From Datura wrightii (taxonomy: Eukaryota; Streptophyta; Magnoliopsida; Solanales; Solanaceae): 64,000 nucleotides of DNA. The stretch covers positions 61,830,001 through 61,894,000 of the forward strand of contig JASDFA010000006.1 in the NCBI GenBank assembly GCA_035772735.1. Reading direction: 5' to 3'. Both the position numbers and the translations under genes were made by a program. Position 1 is the stretch's first letter, and every line of letters begins with the position of its first letter. Below are positions 44,976-57,900 of this stretch, piece after piece. The notes beneath the pieces are model-generated. The model was not told the origin of the DNA. It saw only the letters and a program-made list of their open reading frames with translations, and did no database searches.

Positions 44976-46742
44976 TGTTACACCCCGTAAATTCTTGACA
45001 TGTAGATGGCCTATTTGCATTTTGGTTAAGAGTTTTAGAATGCCATACATGCTAGAAAAAGGCCCGGGGAAAGATCGGACAAGCGTCGCATCGAACCATC
45101 GCAGGAGGAGGCCGAGCAGACCCCCTCCGCGATGGCAACATGCCACGGAGGAAGCCCCTCCGCGATGGCCAATGTGCCACGGAGGGGGGTGTCCAGGCCC
45201 AAGTATATAAAGCCCCACTTCGTTTTCTTTATTCATTTTCCATTCTTATATCCAGAAACCGAACAGAGAACAGAGAGGAATGAGGTTTCAATATAAAATT
45301 CATCCTATTACGCCGTCAAACACGGTCCAAACTCAAAATAACCCTGGATACTGAAGTATAAAGCTGAAAAGAGCATTCCTACGGAGTTAGTTTCGTGAAA
45401 TTTGGCCGGCGAACTGTCGTCCTACCGAGCTAAAGTAAGTGGAGTTGCTCCAAATTAGTGTCAATATACTCCTAGCCCAAAAGTGAGCATTTCTCCCTTC
45501 TGGACTTCCGAGAAATAGCGAGTTTTCGATTGTTCTTTGATAAGTCAAAGTTTGGGCTATATATATATTTAAAGTAGTATTTTCTTCCAGAATATCGATG
45601 AATTTAGTTCTAATTACTATGAATATAAATGTAGTTGGAAGAAATAGCTGCAAATTAGCCGAGTTACGCCAGATACTCAGAATGTTAACGAACAAGGTAT
45701 GTAAAGCCAGTTTCTTCGGCAAGCTAGTAGTACTGGAATGGTAAAATAGTTCAAGTGCCAGTAGAAGGTTTCAGAAGCCGCATATTATTTTTAGTATAAA
45801 TTTTAGTACGATGTTGGAAACATCATGTCATGTGTAGTGTGAAACTTACTAGCACGATATAAATTCTAGTAGAAAGTTTCAGAAATAGTACAACATTCCC
45901 AGTATGTAATTTAGTAAAGTATATCAGGATTTATCGTGTTCAGCCGGAACTTAGTAGGTAATATAAGTTCTCATAAAGTATTTCAGAAATAAAATAGTGG
46001 CTTAATATGGATTTTAGGAAGCGTGTTAGAAATAGTAAATCATGTTTACCATGAAACTTAGTTATACAACATGATTCTCAGCAGAAATATTATATCTTAT
46101 TTCAGTATCAGATTCAGCATAATATGAAAGAAATTATATATATACCATTATCAGTTTCAGCATGTATTATATATATACACAATACTATCATTAGCTTAAG
46201 CATGTATCGTATGCAGTTAATATTATCAGTTGAGACTTGACTGTATTGTTTTGGGCTGGATTACCTAGTATTCATGACCGCCCCAGGGTTAATAGCTGTA
46301 TCGACTTGTCCGCCAGAGGGCGAGGATACATCACTCTACGGAGTGATGCCGTTCCCTAGGGGACGAAGATGGGATGACAGTTTCCCCATATTTTGCATTG
46401 GTCGGATTTTATACACCCCTGTCGAGTGGGTACTCCCAGGGTGTTAATTCAGGAGTCCTCTGGAATCAGGTACAGTTATAATCAGGGGCTCAGCGGGCCC
46501 AAGTGCATACACTGAGGACCAGCAGGATGCTTATAATTTCTACAGGAGATGGGATGGCCGGGGTAGGGGTATAGGTTGCGTGTTGGTTGTACCTTCCGGC
46601 TTATGGGGGCCAGGTAAGGTTTATGTGTGCTACGTTATGTATGTTATGATATATTATGCCATGTTACATAGTTATGAATAGATAGACAGTAGAATGCTAC
46701 GTTACCAGGTGTCAGTCATGTCTCCCAAGGAGGGGCATGACA
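44976..46742 (+). mobile_element. Element C: 3' LTR
   Basis: TGTTACACCCC to GGCATGACA, 1767 bp, colinear with the 5' LTR; same palindromes and TATA box (45204-45211). Followed by TSD CCACA. Confidence 0.93.
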
Positions 46743-46747
46743 CCACA

Positions 46748-47321
46748 AGTCCTAAATGATTCTAAGTGCAACAACTCTAGATTAGTGGTGAATTACATGA
46801 AGGGCAAGCCTATGGGTCAAGTTATGTGCATGAAGATTTCATTTGGGAGAGTGATCATGATTATCTCTTCCAAACAACCCCTTTTGTGTATTTAATGATT
46901 ACATGACAAAAGAATATGAATTCTCCATTTTGTGAGTGGCATCATCCCTTTTTGAGGACATAACTGCATTTAGAGTTAATGTGTGGATAGCGCATGAGAA
47001 GTTAAACTCTAAGGAAAGTTTTGAATGTGCACTAATTATGCCTTGTGATGATATGTGTATTTAATGGATAAGCAATGCCCTTGCTTTACAAAATGAATCC
47101 TCTTATGAGCCATGTTTGTGAAAGGTGGTAGCCTCTTGAAATATCTTCATTGTTTTTGTTTTTAGGGAAATTTTCTTCTCTTTTCCGGTGATATTGGTGA
47201 GCATTTTTGGGTTGTCAGAGGTAGGTGGTTAATTATGTTTAAACTTGTGAGGAGTGGCATGTTTTTCTACTGCTAAAAATTGCATTAATTGAGGACAAGC
47301 AATAGTACAAGTTTGGGGTTT
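46748..47321 (+). mobile_element. Element H: 3' noncoding internal region
   Basis: Resembles the 3' noncoding part of element A (about 1765-2270), for example AAGGGCAAGCCTATGGGTCA and the TTTGGGAGAG segment, and ends GAGGACAAGCAATAG with a purine/T-rich GTTTGGGGTT before the LTR. No coding sequence. Confidence 0.55.
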
Positions 47322-48908
47322 TGATGAGTTGGTAAATTGACCAACTCATTGGGCTCTTAAGCCTGAGTGTTGCTTAGTTTTTGAGTTGTCTATGTGGATT
47401 TTATGCCTTTTTTTCTTTTGTTGTGTGCAGATTCCTAATGTGAAGAAAAGAGCAAGAAACAGAGCAAAAAGAAGGAAGTGGGTTGAAATTCGGTATTTCG
47501 CCGAAGAAGATTGGTGAAACGCCGGTCAAGAACCAATTCCCATTGCCTCTAGGAAACAAGCCACTGGTGAAATGCGGGTTTCCAATTGTGACTCACCAAT
47601 TAAGCCACTGAATGGATCGTGACTTTCTGGATTGAAAGGAAAAAGATCGGCGGTGCACGAATGTGGATTGGCAAAATGCCAACGGAATCGTCACTAACTT
47701 CTGGAATGCATTGAAGTAGTAGATAATACAGATGGCAGTTCGAGAATTGGAACCAACCAACCGCTAGTCGTCTCGCCGATTCCAGAATGCTGCTTAGGGG
47801 CAAAATTGTCCAGCACGGAAAAAGAGAAAGAAGATGCCCTATTTTCTTGGATATAAATTCTAGAGAAAGTACTGTGTAATAAGGATATCATAGCAGAGCA
47901 TATCATATCATCTTTTTCCTTTCTTAGATTTAGAACATTCCTTTGATAGAAAAAAGGAGAATTTGATTAGTAGAATTTGCAAAGTACTATTCTCTTCTTC
48001 TTCTTCTTCTTCTTAATAGCAACGTACAACCATTGTTGAAGACTACTTGTGAACTTGATTTTACTACTGAATTCAATGAGTTTATTATTAAATGTGCTTT
48101 TGAATTTCTTAATCATGAGTAGATAAATCATTAACTAGAGGTGTGTGATGATGAATACTTAATTAGAGTGGGTATTGCTGGAGTTATCTCTATATTATTT
48201 AAATAAATGTAAATTTGTTAGATTCTCTTCAATCTACAATGGAAGATCCATTGATTATGATGTGGGTATACTTGTTATTACTTGATTGTTTCTTGTAAAA
48301 GAATAATTAAGTATTGAAAGAGAATTTAATAGTGGGTATCGATGAGAGATTGTGAAATTGGGCTAGAAATATCCAAAATTGCATTCTCACTCCATATTAG
48401 TAGCTAATAGTTAGAAATTAGTGCAGTTACTAATCCAAATCTGATCGAGTTGAGCTAATAGTGGCTAGAGGTTTGATGAAACTCTAGTAATAGGTATTTA
48501 TAAAGATGAAAAGCTGTAATAACCCATTTCCCCAAGATTATTTACATTAATTGAACTTATGATGTGACCTAGCATGTCCCTATCTAATTAGTATATCATC
48601 TACACCACACCTCTAGTCTTTCATATTCTTGTCAACAACCTTGGTGATTTTGCTATTATAGGCAACCAAAATAGCAATTATAATCTACTAAAAATTCCAA
48701 TTTTCCCCAACTTATTTGTTTTTGTGTTGATTATATGTGGTGCAATCTAACTTCAATTTCTCAACCGACACTTGTAATTATCACTCACATGTCCTTGTGG
48801 GATTCGACCCCGACACCCGTTGGGTTACTTGTTTTGATACTTCCACGTTGTATACCCTTCCTATGAGGATTATATTTTTGACGTTACCATATACCACAAA
48901 AATGAGGA
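47322..48908 (+). mobile_element. Element H: LTR, truncated by element E
   Basis: Starts TGATGAGTTGG with a perfect terminal palindrome (ATGAGTTGGT 47324-47333, ACCAACTCAT 47340-47349). It contains a TTC microsatellite (about 47990-48014) and a late segment, TGTGGGATTCGACCCC, like the U5 of the A/B LTRs. The LTR end is not reached before the E LTR at 48909. Short open frames inside are not genes. Confidence 0.6.
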
Positions 48909-51235
48909 TGTCACGACCCGAACGTAGACCTAGATCGTAACATGAACAAGGAGCCCCGAGTGGCTCCCAGTCGACCCATGGCATGAACATTCATCTAATT
49001 CAATATCAATAAAGTGGAATACTTAGAAATAACGACATGGCGGAAGCCTGAACATAACATAACATAATAGGAGAAATGTACTACATACATAAGAACTGAG
49101 TACTTCATATAGTTTGAAAGCCTCTACGTATCAGACGGGTTGATGGGACAACATCCCCAACTAACCCACCAAAATTGAAAACTAAAAAGAAACATTAACA
49201 TCTAAAACATATGATCCTCAGGGAATGAGGCCTCACCAAGAAGTTGGATGCTAAACTTTGAGATGGACTACTGACGGTGCTGGATCTAAAGATCGGAGCC
49301 TGTATCATAAAACGATACAACATAGAGTATGCGGTTAGTACGTGGAATGTACCGAGTATGCAAGGTAAGTAAAACAGACATTTAAAAATACATAAAAGCT
49401 CATAAATCATTATAAGAGTGGGACAACATACTAGTAACATAAATTTCATAAGATAACATAAGGCTCAAGATTTTCAAATTGTTCGTAAACCATTCATTAT
49501 CATAGTCATAAGAGAAACTTCATTAAATCATCACTTGAGCCAAATAACACAATCATAACAATGCATAAAACACGCGGAACAATGGGAGGACTCATCATAA
49601 CCGATACCATCATGGTAGAGCCTTACATGATGCCCCAACTATCTCACTCAAGTGGGTAGAGTCTCCCCTGGCTCGCCAGGCGAGGGACGTGCATTATGTG
49701 ATTTCACTAAAGAGGGGATCATTAAAATTGTAATGTATCAATATAAACCGACGATGACATATAGTTATGAGACACCCGCGTAGTCCTTTGAACATCGGGC
49801 TGCTTGGTGCTAGACATGGCTCCCAAAAATATGCACATTTGGCTCGTATGTAAACCAATAACATCACTCATTGAGATTCATGGCCAAATAAATATTTATC
49901 ATCATTGATCCCCATTAAAATACATGACTAGCCAAGAATCAAGGGCCATTTAGTCGGCCAACATCATAAATTGATACATCATGAGATCCATATAATAAAT
50001 GGTAAATCATTCTTGAACATGTGGGCATTGCCCAATATTTTACCATGCTTGAAAATACTCAATTCATTGGAAAACATGGTTATAAACATGGGTAACTTGA
50101 AAACATGCTTTTAATAACCAATAATTCATCATACATGAACATTCATCATAAACCTTGAGTTTCATGAACTTTTCATAAATGGACATTTTAATTTTCTTGA
50201 AATATGTTTTCTAATGAAAAACAACATAAAACTTGCCAATAATTCATAATTCAATAATAGTAACTCAATTAGATCAAGCCCATGTAGAAAAATCCAAATT
50301 TCATGCATTGGGTAAAAAACCCATAGAATATAGATAGGAAATTTCATGAATCGAAAGACATTGGGGATGGGTGTGAAAGGATTCACCCATTCATAACCCT
50401 ACATACTTGTAAAAAATCAAATCCCACCACTCCTTGAAATCCCAATGGAAAATTTGAAGAAAACCTTGAAGAACAAGCTTGATCACCTCCTTAATTCCAT
50501 AACTTTGCATGCATGGAAATGAATAAACCTAGGATGGTTATTTCCCTAAATAAACAATGATTTTCGTGACTTAAATGATGTAGTTTAGGACCCTAGTACT
50601 TAAAAATGACTAAAATGCCCTTAATGAAATCCTCAAAAAATCTGCACTGGGTGAACCAATGGACGGTCCTATGATTCATTACATGATACCATAACTCGTG
50701 GTATCGAGCCGTCGGATCCACTGCCCACTTCATACTTTCAGATTCCCTCCCCATAACTCGACATGACGAATCATTGTTCCAAGCGACGACCCATTAAGTC
50801 ATCCGTTGTTTCCCCTGTCATGACCTGCACCAATCTTTCCCACGAGCCTCACCACGATTTGTTACTTCCTCCAACGAGTCATGGTTTCTTTTCGTTGTAT
50901 AGACTGGAGAATATTGATATTCCTTCCCACGACTGGTGACCATGACCTATTACTCCTCACGATGGGTCATGGGATGACCCGTTACTTCCCCTTAGGTTGA
51001 GGACCGATTCCCACCATGACTCCACATCATGACTCATTGTAACAAACAATGGGTCTTTACTTCACTCGGTCGCACCAACTGCCACCCAGTCAATCCTTAT
51101 CACGGGTGCTTTCAATGGGTCGTTGGTTGGACCAACGATCCATTAGGTCGTCCGTTCTGTGGGATTTTTCCCAAATTCAGCAAACTCCCATTTTTAAATC
51201 CCGGGTCTAATCTTAGGCACTTCCGGGGTATTACA
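48909..51235 (-). mobile_element. Element E: 3' LTR, minus strand (2327 bp)
   Basis: Window-left terminus TGTCACGACCCG (48909), right terminus GGGGTATTACA (51235). The U3 (50640-51160) holds many CGACTCATTG and ACCAACGA words. On the right, the complement of AAGGGGGAGATAT gives a polypurine tract, so this is the 3' LTR of a minus-strand element. Confidence 0.85.
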
Positions 51236-51478
51236 ATATCTCCCCCTTGGGAACATTGGTCCTCAAATGTGGGGAACATACAGAAAATAGAGAAGTGTAA
51301 TCATTATACTCAAATACTGATCATTTAAATCAAAAACTGACGGAATGACTATCTCTAAGTTAAAATACATAGCCGAACTGAATTCATGATCCATATACAC
51401 ATCAATATACGAAAAGAAACTTGAATACATGAATTGAAAATGAAGACCAAATGGAGTTTTTGTGCAAAAACTGATACC

Positions 51479-51861
51479 TCAAGCTGGAACTGAGCCGGTA
51501 GAGAATAAATGCGGGCATCTAGCCATCATATCCGCTTCGTCTTCCCATGTAGCTCCTTCAACATGCTGATTCCTCCATAACACTTTAACCAAAGCTACTT
51601 CCTTATTCCTTAGCCTTCGAACTTGACAATCTAGTACTTCTACCGGAACCTCTTCAAAACTGAGACTGTCCTTCACACCAACACTATCCACTGGGACAAC
51701 TAAAGCTGGATCACCCCACCACTTTTTTAAGAGCGATACATGGAATACAGGATACACAGAAGATAATTCTGAGGGAAACTCCAATTCATATGCTACCTTG
51801 CCAACACGTCTCACAATCCGGTATGGGCCGACATAGCGTGGACTAAGTTTCCCCTTCTTTC
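51479..51861 (-). pseudogene. Element E: integrase C-terminus and chromodomain-like tail
   Basis: An open minus-strand frame reading KKGKLSPRYVGPY, VAYELEFPSELSSVYPVFHV, LLKKWWGDPALVVP, then VKVLWRNQHVEGATWEDEAD and ending HLFSTGSVPA. This is the usual end of a Tekay/Del-type pol polyprotein (GPY/F module followed by a chromodomain-like segment), without stops, so E is younger than D. The frame is cut at about 51860, where it meets the D 5' LTR; everything upstream (RT, integrase core, gag, 5' LTR) is gone. Residues read beyond that point on the minus strand are LTR sequence, not protein. Confidence 0.8.
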
Positions 51862-53505
51862 TGAGTGAGATAAGATGAGTTAAGTCCTTTATGCAAGCCC
51901 ATTTCTCATGCAAAAGCTTAGAGAGATTTTTGGGAGATTCAAGGTCTTCTTCCCCAAATTTTCATTAATTTGTTTTTGGGGTATTCAAGGAACCTCGAAA
52001 TCAATCCATTCCCAGGTATGTAGGGTTTTAGAATGGTGAAATTCTTCCTCACCCATGCCCAAAAATTTAATTTAAATCATGAGTCCTTATATCCAAGTCT
52101 ATGGGGTTTTACCCAAATTCATGAAAATGTGATTTCTCCTTATGAGTTTGATTTAATTGAGTTTTAATTATTGAATTATGAATGATGGTAAAGTTTTACA
52201 TTATTTTTCTTTAAAAAAGTCATGTTTCAATCTTTTAAATCGAAAATGCCCATTTGATGAAAGTTCATGGAAGATATGATTTATGATGAATACTCTATAT
52301 TTTGAATTTATTGATGATGGAAAAGCATGATTCCAAACTCCCCTGTTTACGAGAATATTTTGAAAGAATTGAATATGATGGGGTATTGGGCAATGCCCAC
52401 ATGTTGAAGATGATTTATGATTTATGAAGTAAATTACATGATTTATCGATTTATGTTGTTGGCCAATGAAAAGGGCCTATGATTCTTGGATAAGCATGTT
52501 TTAAAGGGGATACATGATGAAAAATATTATATTCTAGCCAATGAATCTTAATGCATAACGTTATTGATTTATGTATGAGCCTATATGCATGTTTTTGGGA
52601 GCCGTGTCAAGCACCAAGCAGCCCGACGTTCAAAGGACTATGCCGGTGTCTCATAACCACGTGCCATCGTGGGTTTGTAAATGATATGATGTATTGATAA
52701 TGATTCCCTCAAATGTGATATCATGCCTAATACATGACCCTCTCCTGGCAAGCCAGGGTCCGCTCTTCCCACTTAAGCGAGATAGTGGGGCATCATGAAA
52801 GGCTCTACCATGATGGTGTCAGTTATGACGAGTTCTTCCTTTGTTCCGCATGTGTTATGCATTGTTATGTTTATGTTGTTGGCTCAAGTTATGGTTTGAT
52901 AAAGTTCACTCATGATTATGAAAACGAATGATTATGAATGATTTGAAAGTCTTGAGCCTTATGTTTTATTACGAAGATTTTGATGTAAGCATGATGTCCC
53001 TCTATTATATTGTTTATGAGTTTTATTTACTCTAAAATGTCCGTTTTACTTACCTTGCATACTCAGTACATTCCACGTACTGACCACATACTTTCTATAC
53101 TGTATCATTTCATGATACAGGGTCAGGATCTCAGGCTCATCCTCACCCTTAGTCCATCTTAGCTTACGCTTTCAACTTATTGGTGAATCCTCATGTTGCA
53201 AGGGATGTTTGACAGACTTTCATGTTAATTATGTTTCAGTATTGGTCGAGTTAGTTGTGGATGTTGTCCCATCAATCCATCCTATGTATTAGAGGATTTC
53301 AGACAAGTGTGTAGTGCTCAACTATGTATATGTCCTATATTTCCTGATGTTATGCTATAATTACATTTCCGCTATGTTTACTTTTGATTATCATTTCGCT
53401 TATTTGAATGAGATTAGTTGTATGCATGTTCCATGGGTCGACTTGGGGTCTCTCTGGGTCCCTTGTCCCATATCTACGATCCTAGTATACGTTCAGGTTG
53501 TGACA
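51862..53505 (+). mobile_element. Element D: 5' LTR lacking its U3 start
   Basis: Aligns with 59096-60711. The region equivalent to 58605-59090, which holds the palindromic U3 array, is absent. Ends GTTGTGACA. Confidence 0.85.
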
Positions 53506-53509
53506 AACT

Positions 53510-53522
53510 TTGTATCAGAGTC
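53510..53522 (+). other. Element D: primer binding site
   Basis: TTGTATCAGAGTC after the LTR, one or two mismatches from the initiator tRNA-Met type TTGGTATCAGAGC. Confidence 0.7.
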
Positions 53523-53713
53523 ATAGGTCTGAAGTTTACAGGGTGTTTGAAAGCCGCGTTAAGTAGAGTATTTTTCATGGGTGTGAAGCGCGCCACACTT
53601 ATGATGAAGAGGCTACTAGACGTTTAGGAAATGTTCCCTTCTTTCATGTTCTATGTCGTGCGACTAAAATCATTTCCATCCTTCTAATTCATGCGATTCG
53701 TGATTGTAGAATT

Positions 53714-54935
53714 ATGGCTCCTAGAAGAATGAACGGAAGGAGGAATGGAAATGATGAAGGCCACAGAGATGGCAATGACCATGGGCATCAACAAGCCCCA
53801 CCTGTTCAGGAGCCCCAGACACCAGAACTAGCTGCCCATGTTGAGTTTTGGGCGGCTATTCTGATGTTGGCGCAGGCCTTCACCACTCAAGTCAACCAGC
53901 AGGCTGTTGCGCAAGTCTCAAAGAATGGCAATGCAGCGGCGGCTCGCATTAGAGACTTCTTGAGGATGAACCCTCCTGAGTTTACCAGGTCAAAGGCGGA
54001 CGAGGATCCACACGAGTTCATTGAAGGGATCTTGAAGGTCACTCAGGTTATAGGGGTGACAAATGGGGAGCGTGTTGACTTGGCCTCTTATCAGCTAAAA
54101 GAGGTAGCTCATATTTGGTACAAGCAATGGAAGGACGACAAGGCAGCAGGAGCATGCCTTATCAGCTGGTATAAGTTCCACATGACCTTTCCCGATAGGT
54201 TCTTCCCTCGGGAGATCAGGGAGTTGAAAGCAAGTGAGTTTGTGAACCTCAAGTAGGGAAAGATGACAGCGCTGGAGTATTCGCTTGAGTTCACTCGTTT
54301 GTCAAAGTACGCCCCAGAGTTAGTAATGGATCAGATGGCGCGAATGAGCCGATTCGTTCATGGTGTGGCTGGTTATTTAGATAAGGATTGCAGGACTGCT
54401 ATGCTCCACTAGGATATAGACTTTCCTTGGATAATGTTGTACGCCTAGCAAATGGAGGCTGCTCATACGAGGGAGAGGGAGGGAAAGAGGGCTCGAACGG
54501 AAAGCCATGGGTTTTCACATCAGAGGTCTGACGGTGGCTACCGTCCACTGTTTCAGTAGAGATCACTAGCCCCTGCACCGTTATCAGCTAGTGTTCAATC
54601 TAGGCCCAGGGGTGATCACAAGAGTAGGGCTTCAAGGTCTAGGGATCAGAGGGGCACCTAGTTAGAGTATACCTCTCCAGCCCGCGGGAAGTGCCGCAAG
54701 AGTTATGCCGGGGAGTGCTTGCTCGGTTCAGATGTTTGCTATGGGTATAGTAGATTTGGGCACATGCGCCTAGCATACCCATATGCTAGACAGAGTGATG
54801 ATAGGGGTCGTGCACTAGTCACCAAGACAGATGCAGCTCCAACACGTTTCGCTCCATAGGGAGAATCGACTAGTGGAGGTGGAGGACAGCGCCAAAACCG
54901 GTCTATGCCCTTGCCTCAGGCCAGGAGAAGGAGAC
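53714..54935 (+). pseudogene. Element D gag
   Basis: Starts at ATG 53714 (MAPRRMNGRRNG, basic N-terminus usual for this lineage). The gag core is recognisable: AARIRDFLRMNPPEFTRSK, ASYQLKEVAHIWYKQW, FFPREIRELKASEFVNLK. From 54254 the frame continues through at least six stops, all TAG, at places where Gln fits (54254, 54409, 54447, 54557, 54659, 54857). The zinc knuckle has lost two ligands: it reads CYGYSRFGHMRLAYP, with Tyr at both positions where Cys is required. Gag would package RNA, but this copy could not bind zinc normally. Changes are mostly C-to-T or G-to-A. Confidence 0.85.
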
Positions 54936-54936
54936 T

Positions 54937-57900
54937 TTGCCAAACGTAGTCACTGGTATGTTGCGTGTCTTTCATATTGATGTTTATGCCTTGTTAGACC
55001 CAGGAGCCACCTTGTCCTTCGTGACTTCTTACATTGCTAGTAGCCTTGGAGTTAGTCCCGAGATCTTGTTAGAACCGTTTTCAGTTTCGACCCCTGTTGG
55101 TGATTCAGTCATAGCTAGACGAGTATATAAAGAATGCCCTATCACTGTGTTGCATAAGGTTACCTCCACAAACATTGTAGAGTTAGCCATGACTGAATTT
55201 GACATTATTCTTAGCATGGATTGGTTGTTTGCATGTTACACTTCGATTAATTATAGGACCCGTACGGTGGATTTCATTTTTTGGGGGAGTCAGTGTTGAA
55301 GTGGAAGGGTAGTTCAGCAGTATCAGTAGGTCGATTCATTTCCAATCTTAAGGCCAGGAAGATGATCTCTAAAAATTTCATGTACCACCTAGTTAGGGTT
55401 ATGGATGTGGAGTCTGAGACTCTGACTATTCAGTCAGTTCTGGTGGTGTGTGAAAATTCGGAGGTGTTTCCTGATGATTTGCCCAGTGTTCCTCCGGAGA
55501 GGGAAATTGATTTCAGTATTGATCTATTACCCAATACGTAGCCTATCTCTATTCCTCCCTACAAGATGGCCCCAATCGAACTAAAAGAATTGAAGGATCA
55601 GTTAAAGGGTCTATTGGATAAGGGCTTCATTAGACCGAGCCAGTCTCCATGGGGTGCACCAGTTTATTTGTTCGAAAGAAGGAGGGTTCCCTTAGCATGT
55701 GTATTGACCATCGGCAGTTGAACAAGGTTACCGTCATGACAGGTACCCCTTACCTAGGATTGATGATTTGTTTGACCAGCTTCAGGGTGCAAAGTGCTTC
55801 TCCAAGATTGATCTCGGGTATAGGTATCACCAGCTCAGAGTTCGGGAGAGTGATATCCCGAAGACCACTTTCAAGACTCGGTATGGTCACTACGAATTTG
55901 TTGTTATGTCTTTTGGACTAAACAATGCCCTTGCATCTTTTATGGATTTAATGAATAGGGTGTTCAAGGCATATCTGGATATGTTCGTGATCATGTTCAT
56001 CGATGACATTCTTATATACTCCCAGAGTGAGGAGGAGCATGCCACTCATTTGAGAATAGTGTTGCGAACCCTCAAGGATAGTCGGTTGTATGAAAAGTTT
56101 AGCAAGTGTGAATTTTGGCTAAACTCGGTGGCATTTCTAGGTCATGTGGTATCAAGCGAAGGCATAAGGGTAGATTCCCAGAAGATTGAGGCGGTGAAGA
56201 ATTGGGCCAGACCGGTGAATCCTTCAGAAATTCGGAGTTTCTTGGGTCTAGCTGGCTTCTACCGGAGGTTTGTTGAGGGTTTCTCATCTATTTCGACACC
56301 TTTGACTAAGCAGACTCAGAAAGAGGTGAAGTTCCAATGGTCGGATGCTTGTGAGAAAAGCTTCTAAGAGTCGAAGACCCGACTCACTTCAGCACCAGTT
56401 TTGACCATACCCGAGTGAACTGATGGCTTGGTAATGTATTGCAATGCTTCGAGAGTCAGACTGGGATGTGTGTTAATGCAACGTGGGAAGGTACTAGCAT
56501 ATGCCTCGAGACAGCTAAAAGTTTATGAAAAGAATTACCCGACCCATTACCTTGAGTTGGCCGTGGTGGTGTTTGCATTGAAGATATAGCGGCATTACTT
56601 GTATGGGGTCCACGTGGATGTATTTACAGATCACAAGAGCTTGAAATATGTGTTCACACAGAAATATCTAAATCTTCAGCAGAAGAGATGGTTGGAGTTA
56701 CTTAAGGACTATGACATAAGTGTCCATTACCACCCGGGCGAGGCTAATGTGGTTGCGGATGCACTTAGTAGGCTCTCTATCGAGAGTGTGTCCCACGTGG
56801 ATGGGGGAAAGAAGGAGTTGGTAAAGGATGTCCCCCGACTTTCAAGACTAGGAGTTAGATTGATCGACTCAATTGATGGCGGCGTTATTGTGCAGAACGG
56901 GTCAGAATCGTCCTTAGTGGTTGATGTCAAATCCAAGCAAGATGAGGAACTGACTTTGAGGAAGCTTAAGGAAGCAGTGCGGAGTCAAAGGGTGGAGGTT
57001 TTCTCCCAAGGGGGAGATGGGGTGCTACGATACCAGGGTAACTATGTGTTCTGGACGTTGATAATTTGAGAGTTCGGATATTGCATGAGGCACATGGTAC
57101 TAGATATTCTATTCACCTAGGATCCATGAAGCTGTATCAAGACTTGCGAGGAATCTATTGGTGGGATTGTGTGAAGAAGGATATTGCGGAGTTCGTAGCT
57201 AAATGTCCGAACTGTCAACAAGTGAAAGTCGAGCATCAAAAGTCGGGAGGTGTACTTTAGGATATTAGCATTCCTACTTGGAAGTGGGAGGAAGTAAATA
57301 TGGATTTTGTTACAAGCCTACCTCGTACTCGCCGACACTATGACTCCATTTGGGTGGTGGTAGAAAAGTTAACTAAGGCAGCGCACTTCCTACTAGTCAA
57401 GACCACGGATTCAGCGGATGATTATGCCAAGTTGTATATTCGGGAGTTGCTTTGACTTCGTGGAGTACCCTTGTTAATTATTTCAGACGGAGGTACTCAG
57501 TTTACCTCTCAATTCTAGCATTCTTTTCAAAAAGGACTTGGCACGCAATTTAAGCTCAGTATAACCTTCAACCAGCAAATAGACGGCCAGGCAGAACGAG
57601 CCATTCTGACCCTCGAGGATATGTTGAGGGCATATGTTATGGATTTTAAAGGTAGTTGGGATGATTATTTACCCTTAATTGAGTTTGCCTTTAATAACAG
57701 TTATCACTCTAATATCCAGATGGTACCGTTTGAGGCTCTTTACGGTTGAAGGTATAGATCGCCCATCGGTTGGTTTGAGGTTGGTGAGGCAGCCATGATA
57801 GGACCAGATTCGGTCCATGAGGCAATGGTAAAGGTCCAATTGATAAGGGAGCAGTTAAAAATCGTTCAGAGTCGTCAGAAATCATATGCTGATGTGAGGA

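Larger units (their letters stand above)
37947..46742 (+). mobile_element. Element C: complete chromovirus (Ty3/gypsy, Tekay/Del-like)
   Basis: 8796 bp with two complete LTRs (37947-39712 and 44976-46742) and perfect 5-bp TSDs CCACA (37942-37946 and 46743-46747). The internal order is gag, protease, RT, RNase H, integrase and chromodomain-like tail, typical of chromoviruses. By eye the LTRs differ by a few percent, so the insertion is not recent. It interrupts the 3' noncoding part of element H: the joined flank resembles 1765-1790 of element A. The coding region is broken by stops, frameshifts and active-site changes. Confidence 0.95.

Noticed and set aside
47990..48014. TTC repeat considered as a CRISPR- or satellite-like array
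   Set aside because: A simple trinucleotide microsatellite without spacers.
51862..51913. N-terminal extension of the E chromodomain frame starting MHEKWACIKD
   Set aside because: These residues come from D LTR sequence beyond the deletion junction.
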